Shown in pieces: positions 32,355 through 40,613 of a DNA stretch of 48,207 nt. Origin of the DNA: Janthinobacterium sp. GW458P (GTDB lineage: Bacteria; Pseudomonadota; Gammaproteobacteria; Burkholderiales; Burkholderiaceae_D); assembly GCF_002127585.1 (NCBI RefSeq), contig NZ_NEGZ01000032.1, positions 45,691 through 93,897 on the forward strand. The letters are read 5' to 3'. Position 1 is the stretch's first letter. The number at the start of each line of letters is the position of its first letter. The translations under genes and the position numbers were made by a program. The notes under the pieces are model-generated. The model did no database searches. It saw only the letters and a program-made list of their open reading frames with translations, and was not told the origin of the DNA.

Positions 32355-32858
32355 CTAGTCGAGTTCGTATTCCCGCAGGTAGCGGGCAAACAGGTCGCCG
32401 TCGGCCAGCGGACACGCAAACCCCGCGCCCCAGTCGGCCAGCAGCAACTGCTCCTTCAAGGGCAGCAGCAACAGTTCCGGCATGCCGTCGCTGCACCACA
32501 GGTCGCACACGATGCCCTTGTCGTCCAGGCCGGCAAACAGGGTCTCCGTCTTGTCGCCGCCAAAGGCCAGCACGTTCTTGCATTCCACGCGGTAACTGCC
32601 GTAGCCCGTGTAGACGGCGCCATACGGCGGCAAGGCATCGGCCAGCGCCAGCCGCAGCCGGTCGGCCGTCATGCCCAGCGCGGACAGTGGCGACGGCGGC
32701 GCCTTGATGACGTACATGTCGGTCCAGCCGGCGCCGCTGCGGTGCGCATCGGCAAACGCCTGCTGCTCGCCCATCTGCGTCACACAGTGCTGCAAATTAT
32801 CCAGCGGCAACAGTTCGATCATGCAGAAATCGTCTTCGTGGTAATAGGCTTCGCGCAT
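32355..32858 (-). CDS. Hypothetical protein coupled to LprI-like gene
   Basis: A 167-residue cytoplasmic protein with no signal peptide that I do not recognise. It has an acidic N-terminus (MREAYYHEDDFCMIELLPLD) and the stretches MYVIKAPPSPLSALGMTADR, VYTGYGSYRVECKNVLAFGG and LKEQLLLADWGAGFACPLAD. Its ATG lies only 3 bases after the stop of the upstream exported LprI-like protein, so translation is probably coupled. The pairing of an exported and a cytoplasmic partner could hint at an inhibitor/immunity pair, but nothing in the sequence proves this. Confidence 0.7.
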   Translation of the reverse strand: MREAYYHEDDFCMIELLPLDNLQHCVTQMGEQQAFADAHRSGAGWTDMYVIKAPPSPLSALGMTADRLRLALADALPPYGAVYTGYGSYRVECKNVLAFGGDKTETLFAGLDDKGIVCDLWCSDGMPELLLLPLKEQLLLADWGAGFACPLADGDLFARYLREYELD

Positions 32859-32861
32859 GCG

Positions 32862-33908
32862 TCAATTCTCCAGTAAATCTTGCAATTGCGCATTGCGCCG
32901 CGCCGTCAGCAGGCCGGCCCACGTCTCGCTCGTCACGGATGGATAGCGCACGGCGCCAAGATTCATCCAGGCATCGCGGTAGGCGAGCCACAGGCGCTGG
33001 GTGGCGCGGATGCCATCCTTGTCCACGGCGCCCGCATAGGTGGATGCGGGCTTTTTCATCAGCTTGCCGTAGATGGCGTTGAGTTCCTTGTCCAGCGCCG
33101 CCGCCTGCGCCATCGACAGGGCCGGCGGCAGCTTGCCCGCTTCGTACTGGCGCAAATCCTGCGCCAGCAGGTCCAGCTCGGCCGTGCGGGCGGCGATGCT
33201 CATGGCGGCCCGCGCCGTGCCGCTCAGGTCCGTTTCATGGGCCGCGCGCGCGTCGGCAAACTTGCTTGCCGCCGCCTGCAGTTTTTGCAGCGACGCTTGC
33301 GCCACGGCAGGCCAGCCATCGCTGAGTTTACCGCTTGCCTGCGCGCGCACGCGCTGCTTTTGCCGCGCATCGATGGCGCTGCATACGCCCATCATATAGC
33401 CGCTGGTGATGTCGTCGCACAAGTCCATCATGCCGCGCCCGCTGGCATTGATCTGCTGCAAATGTGCTATGCGGCCCTGCATCTCGGCCGGCGCCGCGTC
33501 GATGCTGCACGCATACTTGAGCGCCAGCAATGGGTCCTTCTGCACGCCCTGCCCGTTCTGGTACAACATCATCAGCACGGCGCTGTTCTGCGTGGCCATG
33601 GCGCAATGACGCACGGGACGCCAGTCGGCCGGCTTGGGCGAGGACATACTCTTGGTATCGTAATACAGGTCTGTCGCCTGGCACTGCTGCAAGGCGGCCA
33701 CGGCGGACGGCGCCGGCAGGTCGGCCGGCGGCGGCGCCGCATCCTTGACCTTCAGGCAGCCCGCATACCAGGCCGTGCTTTCCGCGTGGCCCACGCCCAT
33801 GGCGCTGGTGTTCGGGTAAGGAGCTGCCGCGGCGGCAAAGCCATGACCGGCAAGCAACACACCTGCGCCCAGCAATGCCGTTTTCAATAAGGGTAGACAA
33901 TTTTTCAT
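32862..33908 (-). CDS. Exported protein with C-terminal LprI-like (DUF1311) domain
   Basis: A 348-residue exported protein. The signal peptide MKNCLPLLKTALLGAGVLLA ends near FAAA. Residues about 95-145 contain a Sel1-like stretch (MMLYQNGQGVQKDPLLALKY). The C-terminal 100 residues match DUF1311/LprI (LDKELNAIYGKLMKKP, then GIRATQRLWLAYRDAW). LprI of Mycobacterium inhibits lysozyme; related domains are seen in many proteobacterial periplasmic proteins, so an inhibitor role is possible but not shown. Six or more cysteines are present. It is followed after 3 bases by an unknown gene on the same strand. Confidence 0.8.
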   Translation of the reverse strand: MKNCLPLLKTALLGAGVLLAGHGFAAAAAPYPNTSAMGVGHAESTAWYAGCLKVKDAAPPPADLPAPSAVAALQQCQATDLYYDTKSMSSPKPADWRPVRHCAMATQNSAVLMMLYQNGQGVQKDPLLALKYACSIDAAPAEMQGRIAHLQQINASGRGMMDLCDDITSGYMMGVCSAIDARQKQRVRAQASGKLSDGWPAVAQASLQKLQAAASKFADARAAHETDLSGTARAAMSIAARTAELDLLAQDLRQYEAGKLPPALSMAQAAALDKELNAIYGKLMKKPASTYAGAVDKDGIRATQRLWLAYRDAWMNLGAVRYPSVTSETWAGLLTARRNAQLQDLLEN

Positions 33909-34082
33909 GTTCTATCAGCGCCAGCGTGAGTAAAGCGGCAAGTTTAACTGATCAGGCATGCCGCGCCCGCCCGATACGCGGCCATCCCGCCTGGTAAGTA
34001 ACGGTCCATGGCCTTGGCAGCGGCCGAATCGATGGGCAATAATGTTGCCCGCTGTACTTTTTTCACTACCCGGACCACGCCC

Positions 34083-36233
34083 ATGACCTTACCCCGTCTT
34101 CGCCGTTCCCTCGGCTCCCTGCTGATCGCAGCGGCCTGCGCCTCGCTTGCCCATACCGCCGCCGCCGCGCCTGCCGCCGCCCCGCAAACGCCAGCCAGAC
34201 ACGCCATCACGCATGAAGACGTGTGGCTGATGAAACGGGTGGGCGCGCCCGTCGCCAGCCCGGACGGGCGCTGGGCCGTGTTTTCCGTCGTCGACAGCGC
34301 CTACGACAGCAAGGACCAATGGTCGGACCTGTGGATCAAGTCGCTGCTTGACGACAGCCCCGCGCGCCGGCTCACGTATTCCAGGGGCGGCGAAAGCGCC
34401 GTGGCCTGGTCACCGGACAGCCGCCAGCTGGTCTTCGTTGCCAAGCGCGACGGCGATGAGGCGGGCCAGATCTACCGTCTCGACGTAGCCGCCGGCGGCG
34501 AAGCGCAGCGCCTGACCTCGCTCACCCTGGGCGCGCGCATGCCGAAATGGAGCCCGGACGGCAAGCAATTGCTGTTCATCAGCGATATCTACCCTGGCAA
34601 CAAGACGGAAGCGGACGTCAAGCAAAGCGCGAAGGAGCGCAAGGAGCGCAAGGTCAGCGCCCGTTCCTATGAAACGACGGCGCCCCGCTATTTCGACAAA
34701 TGGCTGACGGACAAGCAGGTGCGCCTGTTCGTCGTCGACGCGCAGCCTGAAGCGAAAGGTGAAAACACGCCGCGCGACATCCTGTCGGGCACGCAACTGG
34801 TGGCCCTGCCGGGCTTTGGCGGCGGCCAGGGCGACGAAGGGCAATCCTTGGACGCCGTCTGGACGCCGGACGGCAAGGCCGTCGTCTTCAGCGCGGCCAG
34901 CAACCGCGACGCGGCGCAGCGCGAGGCCGTCTACTCGCAACTGTATCTGCTGCCCGTGGCGGGCGGCGAAGCCCAGCGTTTGACGCAGGACAAACACAGC
35001 TACGGTTCCTTGAAATTTGCCGCCGACGGCAAGACGCTGTTCGCCCTCAGCGACGCGCAAACACCCGGCAAGGTGTATGACGTGAAACGCCTGGCCAGCT
35101 TTGCCTGGCCGATGAGCAACCCTGCGCCGACGATTTTGACGGCCAGGCTGGACCGGTCGATCTCGCGCTACGTGCTGCCCGACGGCGGCAAGCGCGTCAT
35201 TTTCAGCTATGAACATGCGGGCCTGGAAAAGCTGTATTCGATCGACGCCAGGGGCGGCGAGGTGCGCGAGGAGCCATCCTTGCCGACCGGCACCATCAAT
35301 TCGCTGAGCAGCGGCGGCAAGTCGCTGGTGGGCGTGTGGGAGTCCGCCATCAATCCGCCGGAAATCTATGCCTTCAACGGCAAGCAGCCGAAACGGCTGA
35401 CGGCTTTCAATACGGACAAGGCAGACAAGATCGACTGGCAGGCGCCCGAGCACTTCTGGTTCACCACGGCCGACGGCCGCCGGATCCACAATATGCTCGT
35501 CAAGCCCGCGAATTTCGACCCGAGCAAGAAATATCCGCTGTTTACCGTCATCCACGGCGGCGCGGCCAGCATGTGGCGCGACCAGTTCGTGCTGCGCTGG
35601 AACTATCACTTGCTGGCCAAACCGGGCTACGTCGTGCTGCTGACCGATTACAAGGGTTCCACCGGCTACGGCGAGGAATTCTCGCGCTCGATTCAATTCG
35701 ATCCCTTGAAGGGTCCGGGCGATGAGGTCAACCAGGGCGTCGATGAAGCCATCAAGAAATATCCGTTCATCGACGGCACCAGGCTGGCCGCCGGCGGCGC
35801 CAGCTATGGCGGCCACCTGGCCAACTGGCTGCAGGCGACCACCACGCGCTACAAGGCCATCGTCTCGCACGCGGGCGAAATGGATTTGATCATGCAGTGG
35901 GGTACCAGCGATGGCGGTTTCGGCCGTGAAACGAATGCGGGCGGCCCCGTCTGGTCGAACCTGCCCGTGTGGCGCGACCAAAGCCCGGTCATGCAAGCGG
36001 GCAACCACGAAAAAGGCACGGGCTTTACCACACCCATCCTGATCACCGTGGGCGAGCTCGACTACCGCGTGCCGGCCAACAATGCCTTGATGAACTTTGC
36101 GGTGCAACAGCGCCTGAACGTGCCGGCGAAACTGCTGGTGTTCCCGGACGAGAACCACTGGATCTTGAAGGGCGAAAACAGCCGTTTCTTCTATAGCGAA
36201 GTCGAGGGCTGGCTGGCGAAGTATGTGAAATAA
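34083..36233 (+). CDS. S9-family (prolyl oligopeptidase-type) exported peptidase
   Basis: A 716-residue exported serine peptidase. The start at 34083 gives a signal peptide (RRSLGSLLIAAACASLAHTA). Residues about 55-400 form a TolB-like beta propeller with repeated motifs SPDGRWAVFS, SPDSRQLVFV, SPDGKQLLFI and TPDGKAVVFS. The alpha/beta hydrolase domain has the nucleophile S574 in GGASYGGH, D660 in GELDYRVP and H692 in DENHW. It resembles acylaminoacyl peptidase and dipeptidyl peptidases that cut short peptides. An earlier in-frame ATG at 34008 has no signal peptide behind it and is rejected. A terminator follows about 80 bases downstream. Confidence 0.93.
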   Translation: MTLPRLRRSLGSLLIAAACASLAHTAAAAPAAAPQTPARHAITHEDVWLMKRVGAPVASPDGRWAVFSVVDSAYDSKDQWSDLWIKSLLDDSPARRLTYSRGGESAVAWSPDSRQLVFVAKRDGDEAGQIYRLDVAAGGEAQRLTSLTLGARMPKWSPDGKQLLFISDIYPGNKTEADVKQSAKERKERKVSARSYETTAPRYFDKWLTDKQVRLFVVDAQPEAKGENTPRDILSGTQLVALPGFGGGQGDEGQSLDAVWTPDGKAVVFSAASNRDAAQREAVYSQLYLLPVAGGEAQRLTQDKHSYGSLKFAADGKTLFALSDAQTPGKVYDVKRLASFAWPMSNPAPTILTARLDRSISRYVLPDGGKRVIFSYEHAGLEKLYSIDARGGEVREEPSLPTGTINSLSSGGKSLVGVWESAINPPEIYAFNGKQPKRLTAFNTDKADKIDWQAPEHFWFTTADGRRIHNMLVKPANFDPSKKYPLFTVIHGGAASMWRDQFVLRWNYHLLAKPGYVVLLTDYKGSTGYGEEFSRSIQFDPLKGPGDEVNQGVDEAIKKYPFIDGTRLAAGGASYGGHLANWLQATTTRYKAIVSHAGEMDLIMQWGTSDGGFGRETNAGGPVWSNLPVWRDQSPVMQAGNHEKGTGFTTPILITVGELDYRVPANNALMNFAVQQRLNVPAKLLVFPDENHWILKGENSRFFYSEVEGWLAKYVK

Positions 36234-36310
36234 GCGCCTGACGTAAACGCCGCACCCGCTGGGCGCGTCTTCCGCCGGCCGCCCATCCGGCGCGCGCCCG
36301 CAGCGCAAGA

Positions 36311-36347
36311 AACAGCCAGGCACCGCCTATGCGGACCTGGCTGTTTT
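36311..36347. terminator. Terminator hairpin between convergent genes
   Basis: AACAGCCAGG / CCTGGCTGTT enclosing a second stem CCGC-CTAT-GCGG; short T-runs on both strands. It can serve the S9 peptidase gene and the BON protein gene. Confidence 0.7.
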
Positions 36348-36389
36348 CATGCGGGCAGTCTCCCTGCCCCATGGCAGGCGCAACCAGGC

Positions 36390-37121
36390 TTACTTCACCT
36401 TCAAGCCATTCTTCACGTCCTTCACGCCTTCCACGCCGCGGGCCAGGTCGCCCGCCTTCTGCACTTCATTTTGCGATGGCACAAAACCGCTGAGCATGAC
36501 GACGCCGTTGACGGTTTCCACATGGACATCCAGCGCTTTCAGGGTGGAATCCTTGACCAGGTCCGCCTTGATCTTGGTGGTGATGACGGAATCGGCCACG
36601 GCCGTCTTGGTGCTGCCGGCCGCATTGCGCGTCATGCAGGCGGCCTTGGCCGTCGCATCCATGGCGTCGCAATTCTCCTTGGCAACGGCAGGCGGATTCT
36701 GCGCCACATTGGTGCCGGCCTTGGCACCCGTGCTGGCATCGGCCAGGGCGGCAGTTTTTGCTGCCTTGGCATCGTTCATGCATGTGGTTTTATCGGCGCC
36801 CGTGCGGTCGCTGCACTTGGCCTTGGCCAGGTCATACTCGGCATTGGCCACGTCCTTGCGGGCCTTGGTCAGCTCGCGCGGCGTGTTGCGGTATTGCGCC
36901 ACGGCATCGGAATCGGCCTTGGCGCGGGCCACCCGGGCCTCTTCCACGCAGACTTTTTTCGCATTGCCGCTCTGGGCGTCGCAGGCGGCCTTGGCCTGCT
37001 TGTAATCGGCTGTTGCCTTATCGGTCAGGCTCTTGTACGAGGTGTCCTGCGCATAGGCCGGTGCGGCGGCAAGCAGGGCGCTGGCACTGGCGGCCAGTAC
37101 GAAGGCGATCATTTTGTTCAT
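36390..37121 (-). CDS. Exported BON-domain protein
   Basis: A 243-residue periplasmic protein. Signal peptide MNKMIAFVLAASASALLAAA ends at AYAQD. The middle (residues 30-165) is Ala/Lys/Asp-rich and helical with six cysteines in a regular pattern (AACDAQSGNAKKVCVEEARV, CSDRTGADKTTCMNDAKAA, ENCDAMDATAKAACM). The C-terminal 70 residues are a BON domain (VADSVITTKIKADLVKDSTL, VNGVVMLSGFVPSQNEVQKA). BON domains bind phospholipid and often occur in OsmY-like stress proteins. An AGAGGA site precedes the start. The Cys-rich module with paired C-x(9-12)-C spacing is unusual. Confidence 0.87.
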   Translation of the reverse strand: MNKMIAFVLAASASALLAAAPAYAQDTSYKSLTDKATADYKQAKAACDAQSGNAKKVCVEEARVARAKADSDAVAQYRNTPRELTKARKDVANAEYDLAKAKCSDRTGADKTTCMNDAKAAKTAALADASTGAKAGTNVAQNPPAVAKENCDAMDATAKAACMTRNAAGSTKTAVADSVITTKIKADLVKDSTLKALDVHVETVNGVVMLSGFVPSQNEVQKAGDLARGVEGVKDVKNGLKVK

Positions 37122-37226
37122 GATGGTTCCTCTCTGGTTTGGTGGATGACCAGATTAGACCCCTGCCGCGCCCAAAGCTCCGTGCGACAACACACGCTGG
37201 CAGGCTATCGCGGCACAAATTCGCCT

Positions 37227-37919
37227 CTATTTGTCGCCGCTCAAGCCCATCCGCCATAAAACTTGCGCCTGTTCAAATGGTGAAGCGGCCCCATCAAATA
37301 CACCCTCGCCCTCCGCCAGCGCCAGCCATGCCTGCGTGGCGTGCGACCCGGCTGCCGTCGCGCCGCCGGCGCGCACGCCGCGCATCCAGGCCAGCACGTC
37401 GCGGTACTGCTCCCTGTGCTGGCCATGCATCCACGCCAGCGCCACCAGGTCCGCATAGCCCTCCTCGCGGCGCGTGTCGCGCAGCTCCCGGTCCAGCCGC
37501 TTCAGCTTGCCCCGCTGCCCGCTGGGCGGCTCGACGAAGCCGCGCGGCAGCGCATGCCAGTCGCCCTGGGCGTAGCGCCGGCAATGGCCGATCTCATGCG
37601 CCGTCATCGCTTCGATCATCAGGTCCTGCTGCGCGGGCAGTGCCTCTTGCAGGACGCTTTGCGCCTGGGCATTGCCGCGCAACGACAGCACCAGCTTGCA
37701 GCGCCCCGCCTCGAAGCCCAGCGCCAGCGGCACGGCCCCGGGCGCGTCCTGCGGCTGGACGATGATGTCGAGCGGCAAACCTTGCGCGCGCGCAAACGCG
37801 ATGACGGGCTGGCCCGCCTGCAGCCAGCGCGTTTCCAGTTCGGTGAGCTGGGCGGCAGCCACTGCAGGCAAAGGAGATAAGGCGATGAGCAAGCTCATCA
37901 GCAAGAGCGGTTTCAACAT
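37227..37919 (-). CDS. Exported HExxH-motif protein (putative metallopeptidase)
   Basis: A 230-residue exported protein. The start at 37919 gives the signal peptide MLKPLLLMSLLIALSPLPAV. It has the zinc motif AHEIGHC (H108, E109, H112) and, about 40 residues later, EEGYADLVAL (E152/E153, D157), which could provide the third metal ligand. This arrangement fits a small gluzincin-like metallopeptidase, but no known family was recognised. Activity and substrate are unknown. An open frame extends 87 bases further upstream without a signal peptide; no start has a good ribosome site. Confidence 0.7.
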   Translation of the reverse strand: MLKPLLLMSLLIALSPLPAVAAAQLTELETRWLQAGQPVIAFARAQGLPLDIIVQPQDAPGAVPLALGFEAGRCKLVLSLRGNAQAQSVLQEALPAQQDLMIEAMTAHEIGHCRRYAQGDWHALPRGFVEPPSGQRGKLKRLDRELRDTRREEGYADLVALAWMHGQHREQYRDVLAWMRGVRAGGATAAGSHATQAWLALAEGEGVFDGAASPFEQAQVLWRMGLSGDK

Positions 37920-38013
37920 GGGACAGGCGGGAAGAAAGGAGGATTTACCACTGCAGAGTAAGCGGTGGACGTATTTCCACAAGGAAAAACTGGCAACTTT
38001 TCGCAAATAAAGA

Positions 38014-38045
38014 CGAAAAAAAACCGGTGCAGCAGCACCGGCTTT
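38014..38045 (-). terminator. Rho-independent terminator of the M49-like peptidase gene
   Basis: CCGGTGC-AGCA-GCACCGG with an eight-base A-run on its left, which reads as a T-run on the minus strand. Confidence 0.85.
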
Positions 38046-38070
38046 TCACTCTGCCAATACGGCATCGGGT

Positions 38071-39792
38071 TTATTTCTTCGTCGCTTGATCCAGCGCGCG
38101 GGCCGTGACGAATTCCGGGCGGATATCGTTGGGCACGGCCTTCATCTTGTCGAGCGCCACCTGCACTTCAGGGCGGATCACCACGTATTTCGTCATCATC
38201 GCTTGCGCGCGCGCATAGTCGCCCGTCGCCTCGATGGTCAGGAATTCGCGGTCCAGGTCGATCACGGCCTGCTTGATCTTCGCAAAATCGACGCCGAACT
38301 TGCCGTCGCCCAGCGAGACGAAACCGCCCTTGTCGAGGATGTAATTGATCTGGATGGCCATGCCGCGCGCATGCGAATCCGTCAGGCCGAAATGCAGGGT
38401 GCGGAAACCGGAGGCAAGGAAGGTGTTGTACAGCTTTCGCTCGGCCGCCTCGCCCTGGCCCAGGGTGTCGTTCAGCTGGCCCTTGTCCATCATGTAGCGC
38501 AGCGCGAACAGGCCCGTGATGTCCGCCTTGGCCTCTTCGATGGTCGAATAGGCTTCCTTCAAGTCCTGGCGCGGCGTCGATGGCTTGCCGTCGACGACGG
38601 TCGCGTGCGGGCCCAGGCCGTGCATGATTTCATGCGCGAGGATGTGCGTGAAGAAGGAATTGAAATCGACGTCCTGCTGCGCTTCGGGCGTGAGCACCAG
38701 TTTCGAGATCGGCGTCAGGGTGGCCTTGAACTTGGCTTCCTGCACGTTCTTCAGCATCACGCGCTTGGAGCCGCGCGCGCTGATGATGCGTTCGTCGTTG
38801 GGCAGGTTGTAGGCGGCCGTCTGCACGGCCATGTTGCCGTCGCCTGCGCCATACACCTGGTTGACCACCACCATCGGCGCCAGCGCGCCCACTTTCGGGT
38901 TGCGGTAGCGGGCGTCGAGCGGCAGGTTGTCTTCCAGTTCCTGCATGTGTTTGGCGAAGAAATCGAGCTTTTGCGTTTCCGCCTGGTCACGGATGTTCAC
39001 ATACGCTTCGAACGCGGCCTTGTAGCCGAACAGTTCATCGTTGTATGTTTCATACGGGCCGATGGTAATGTCGACGGGCGAATCGAGGTCCATCCAGGCG
39101 AAATCGGACGGCAGATAGTCGTTGTCGAGGAAAGCCTTGGCGCGCAAGGTCAGAAATTTCTTCAGCGATGCGTTGTCCGTGGCGGCCGCCGCTTCGTCGA
39201 GCAATTTGGCCAGCTGTTTCAGCTCCACCTTGTATTCGTCCGAATACTTGACGGTCTGGTACTTGCCGTCCTTGCCCGCGCGGATGGTGGTAAAAAACCA
39301 TTGCGCCTGCTGCTTGTCGTCTGGCGACAGGCCATTCATCCACGTTTCCAGGCTGGCCTTGGTGGCGCCCTGCGGATAGAAATTGCCCGCTTCCGGCTTG
39401 TGCGCGGGAATGGCGATGCCGGCGTAGCTGGCCGGCATGAAGGAGGCGTGCGCGTCGAGCACCGACCATGGCCCCTTGTTGATCCAGAAATAGTTCAGGC
39501 GGGCCTGGCCCAGGGCCGACTTGTCCTTCTTCAAGGCCGCCCACAGCGCTTCATTGCCGGACCAGCGCTGGCGCAGCTGCAGCACGTCGACCAGCCTGGC
39601 CGCTTCGACCAGCTTGGCGATGGCCTGGCGGTCGCCCGCGGACAGGTGCGTGACGTCGGCCGTCAGCGCGACGGGCGCGTAGCGGGCGCTCATGGCCGTC
39701 AGTTGCTGCGCGGTGGCCGGGGCGGCTGGCGTTGCGGCGCAGGCGCTGCCGACGGCGGCGGCCATCAGCAGGGGAATCAGGAGTTTTTTCAT
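38071..39792 (-). CDS. Exported DPP III-like (M49-type) zinc peptidase
   Basis: A 573-residue exported protein. The start at 39792 gives a signal peptide MKKLLIPLLMAAAVGSACAA; further upstream the frame is open but is a shadow of other DNA. Motifs seen are TIGPYETYNDELFGYKAAFE, HEIMHGLGPH (387-396) and STIEEAKADITGLFALRYMM (E419/E420), matching zinc proteins related to dipeptidyl peptidase III. Classical M49 has HExxGH with two residues plus Gly; here the motif is HExxH. Related proteins are annotated as Zn-dependent hydrolases. The substrate is unknown. A terminator follows. Confidence 0.85.
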   Translation of the reverse strand: MKKLLIPLLMAAAVGSACAATPAAPATAQQLTAMSARYAPVALTADVTHLSAGDRQAIAKLVEAARLVDVLQLRQRWSGNEALWAALKKDKSALGQARLNYFWINKGPWSVLDAHASFMPASYAGIAIPAHKPEAGNFYPQGATKASLETWMNGLSPDDKQQAQWFFTTIRAGKDGKYQTVKYSDEYKVELKQLAKLLDEAAAATDNASLKKFLTLRAKAFLDNDYLPSDFAWMDLDSPVDITIGPYETYNDELFGYKAAFEAYVNIRDQAETQKLDFFAKHMQELEDNLPLDARYRNPKVGALAPMVVVNQVYGAGDGNMAVQTAAYNLPNDERIISARGSKRVMLKNVQEAKFKATLTPISKLVLTPEAQQDVDFNSFFTHILAHEIMHGLGPHATVVDGKPSTPRQDLKEAYSTIEEAKADITGLFALRYMMDKGQLNDTLGQGEAAERKLYNTFLASGFRTLHFGLTDSHARGMAIQINYILDKGGFVSLGDGKFGVDFAKIKQAVIDLDREFLTIEATGDYARAQAMMTKYVVIRPEVQVALDKMKAVPNDIRPEFVTARALDQATKK

Positions 39793-39901
39793 GGAGGTCT
39801 CGGTTGGATTTTTCTCAGACGCGGCTGGCGCGGATGGCGCGCTACCGCTTTCTTGCTCAGCCTGCGATTGTCCCACCTGCCCCCATGGCATGGCAAGCGG
39901 C

Positions 39902-40501
39902 TTACCAGACCTTGTACACCTGCCCCGTCTGCGCCCCTTCCACGCTGCGGCTGTAAGCGAGGGCCACGCGGCTGGCGGCGGCCGGCTCGAAGCCGTAGAA
40001 GAAGGGGCCGTACGACTCCAGCGACTCGGCCAGCACCGTCGGGCTGACGACATTGATGCGCACGCCGCGCGCAAGCTCGATGGCGGCGCCCCGCACGAAG
40101 CCTTCCACGGCCGCATTGGTCATGGTGGCGGCCGCGCCGAAGCGGATAGGCTGGTCGGCCACGATGCCGCTGGTGAGCGTAATCGAGCCGCCGTCGTTCA
40201 GGTACTCCTGCGCCACCAGCGCCACGTTGACCTGGCCCATGAGCTTGCTTTCCAGGCCTACCTGGAATTGCTCAGGAGTAAATTCGCTCAGCGGGCCGAA
40301 ATGCAGCTTGCCGGCCGTCACGACGACGGCATCGACCTTGCCGATGCGCTTGAACAGGGCGCGCACTTGCGCGATGTCGCCCATGTCGGCCTGGTGCGTG
40401 CCGCTGCGGCTGCCCACTTCGATGATTTCATGGCGCTGCGCCAGTTGGGCGGCGACGGCCGTGCCGATGGTGCCGCTGGCGCCGATGATGACGATTTTCA
40501 T
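39902..40501 (-). CDS. Short-chain dehydrogenase-like protein without catalytic Tyr
   Basis: A 199-residue SDR with nucleotide site GASGTIG (7-13), a TAG (62-64), the catalytic-serine position TSG (S111) and the late motif RINVVSPTVL. Where SDRs have YxxxK, this protein has FGAAATMTNAAVEGF, with no Tyr. Such short SDRs form a known subgroup with unknown reaction. The gene is divergent from the LysR regulator gene with 112 bases between, so that regulator probably controls it. Confidence 0.88.
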   Translation of the reverse strand: MKIVIIGASGTIGTAVAAQLAQRHEIIEVGSRSGTHQADMGDIAQVRALFKRIGKVDAVVVTAGKLHFGPLSEFTPEQFQVGLESKLMGQVNVALVAQEYLNDGGSITLTSGIVADQPIRFGAAATMTNAAVEGFVRGAAIELARGVRINVVSPTVLAESLESYGPFFYGFEPAAASRVALAYSRSVEGAQTGQVYKVW

Positions 40502-40613
40502 GCTGCTTCCTTGTGTGGGTTGAACGATGGAGCCAGTATGCGCCGCTTACAAGAAGGAATAAATACGCTAGAATTTACATGATTACCAACCCACAGTTTG
40601 CAATCGGGACGCC

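Noticed and set aside
34410-36323. Long open frame of 637 codons on the minus strand
   Set aside because: It is fully antisense to the S9 peptidase gene, which has signal peptide, propeller and catalytic motifs. The minus frame is a product of high GC codon bias and has no known motifs.
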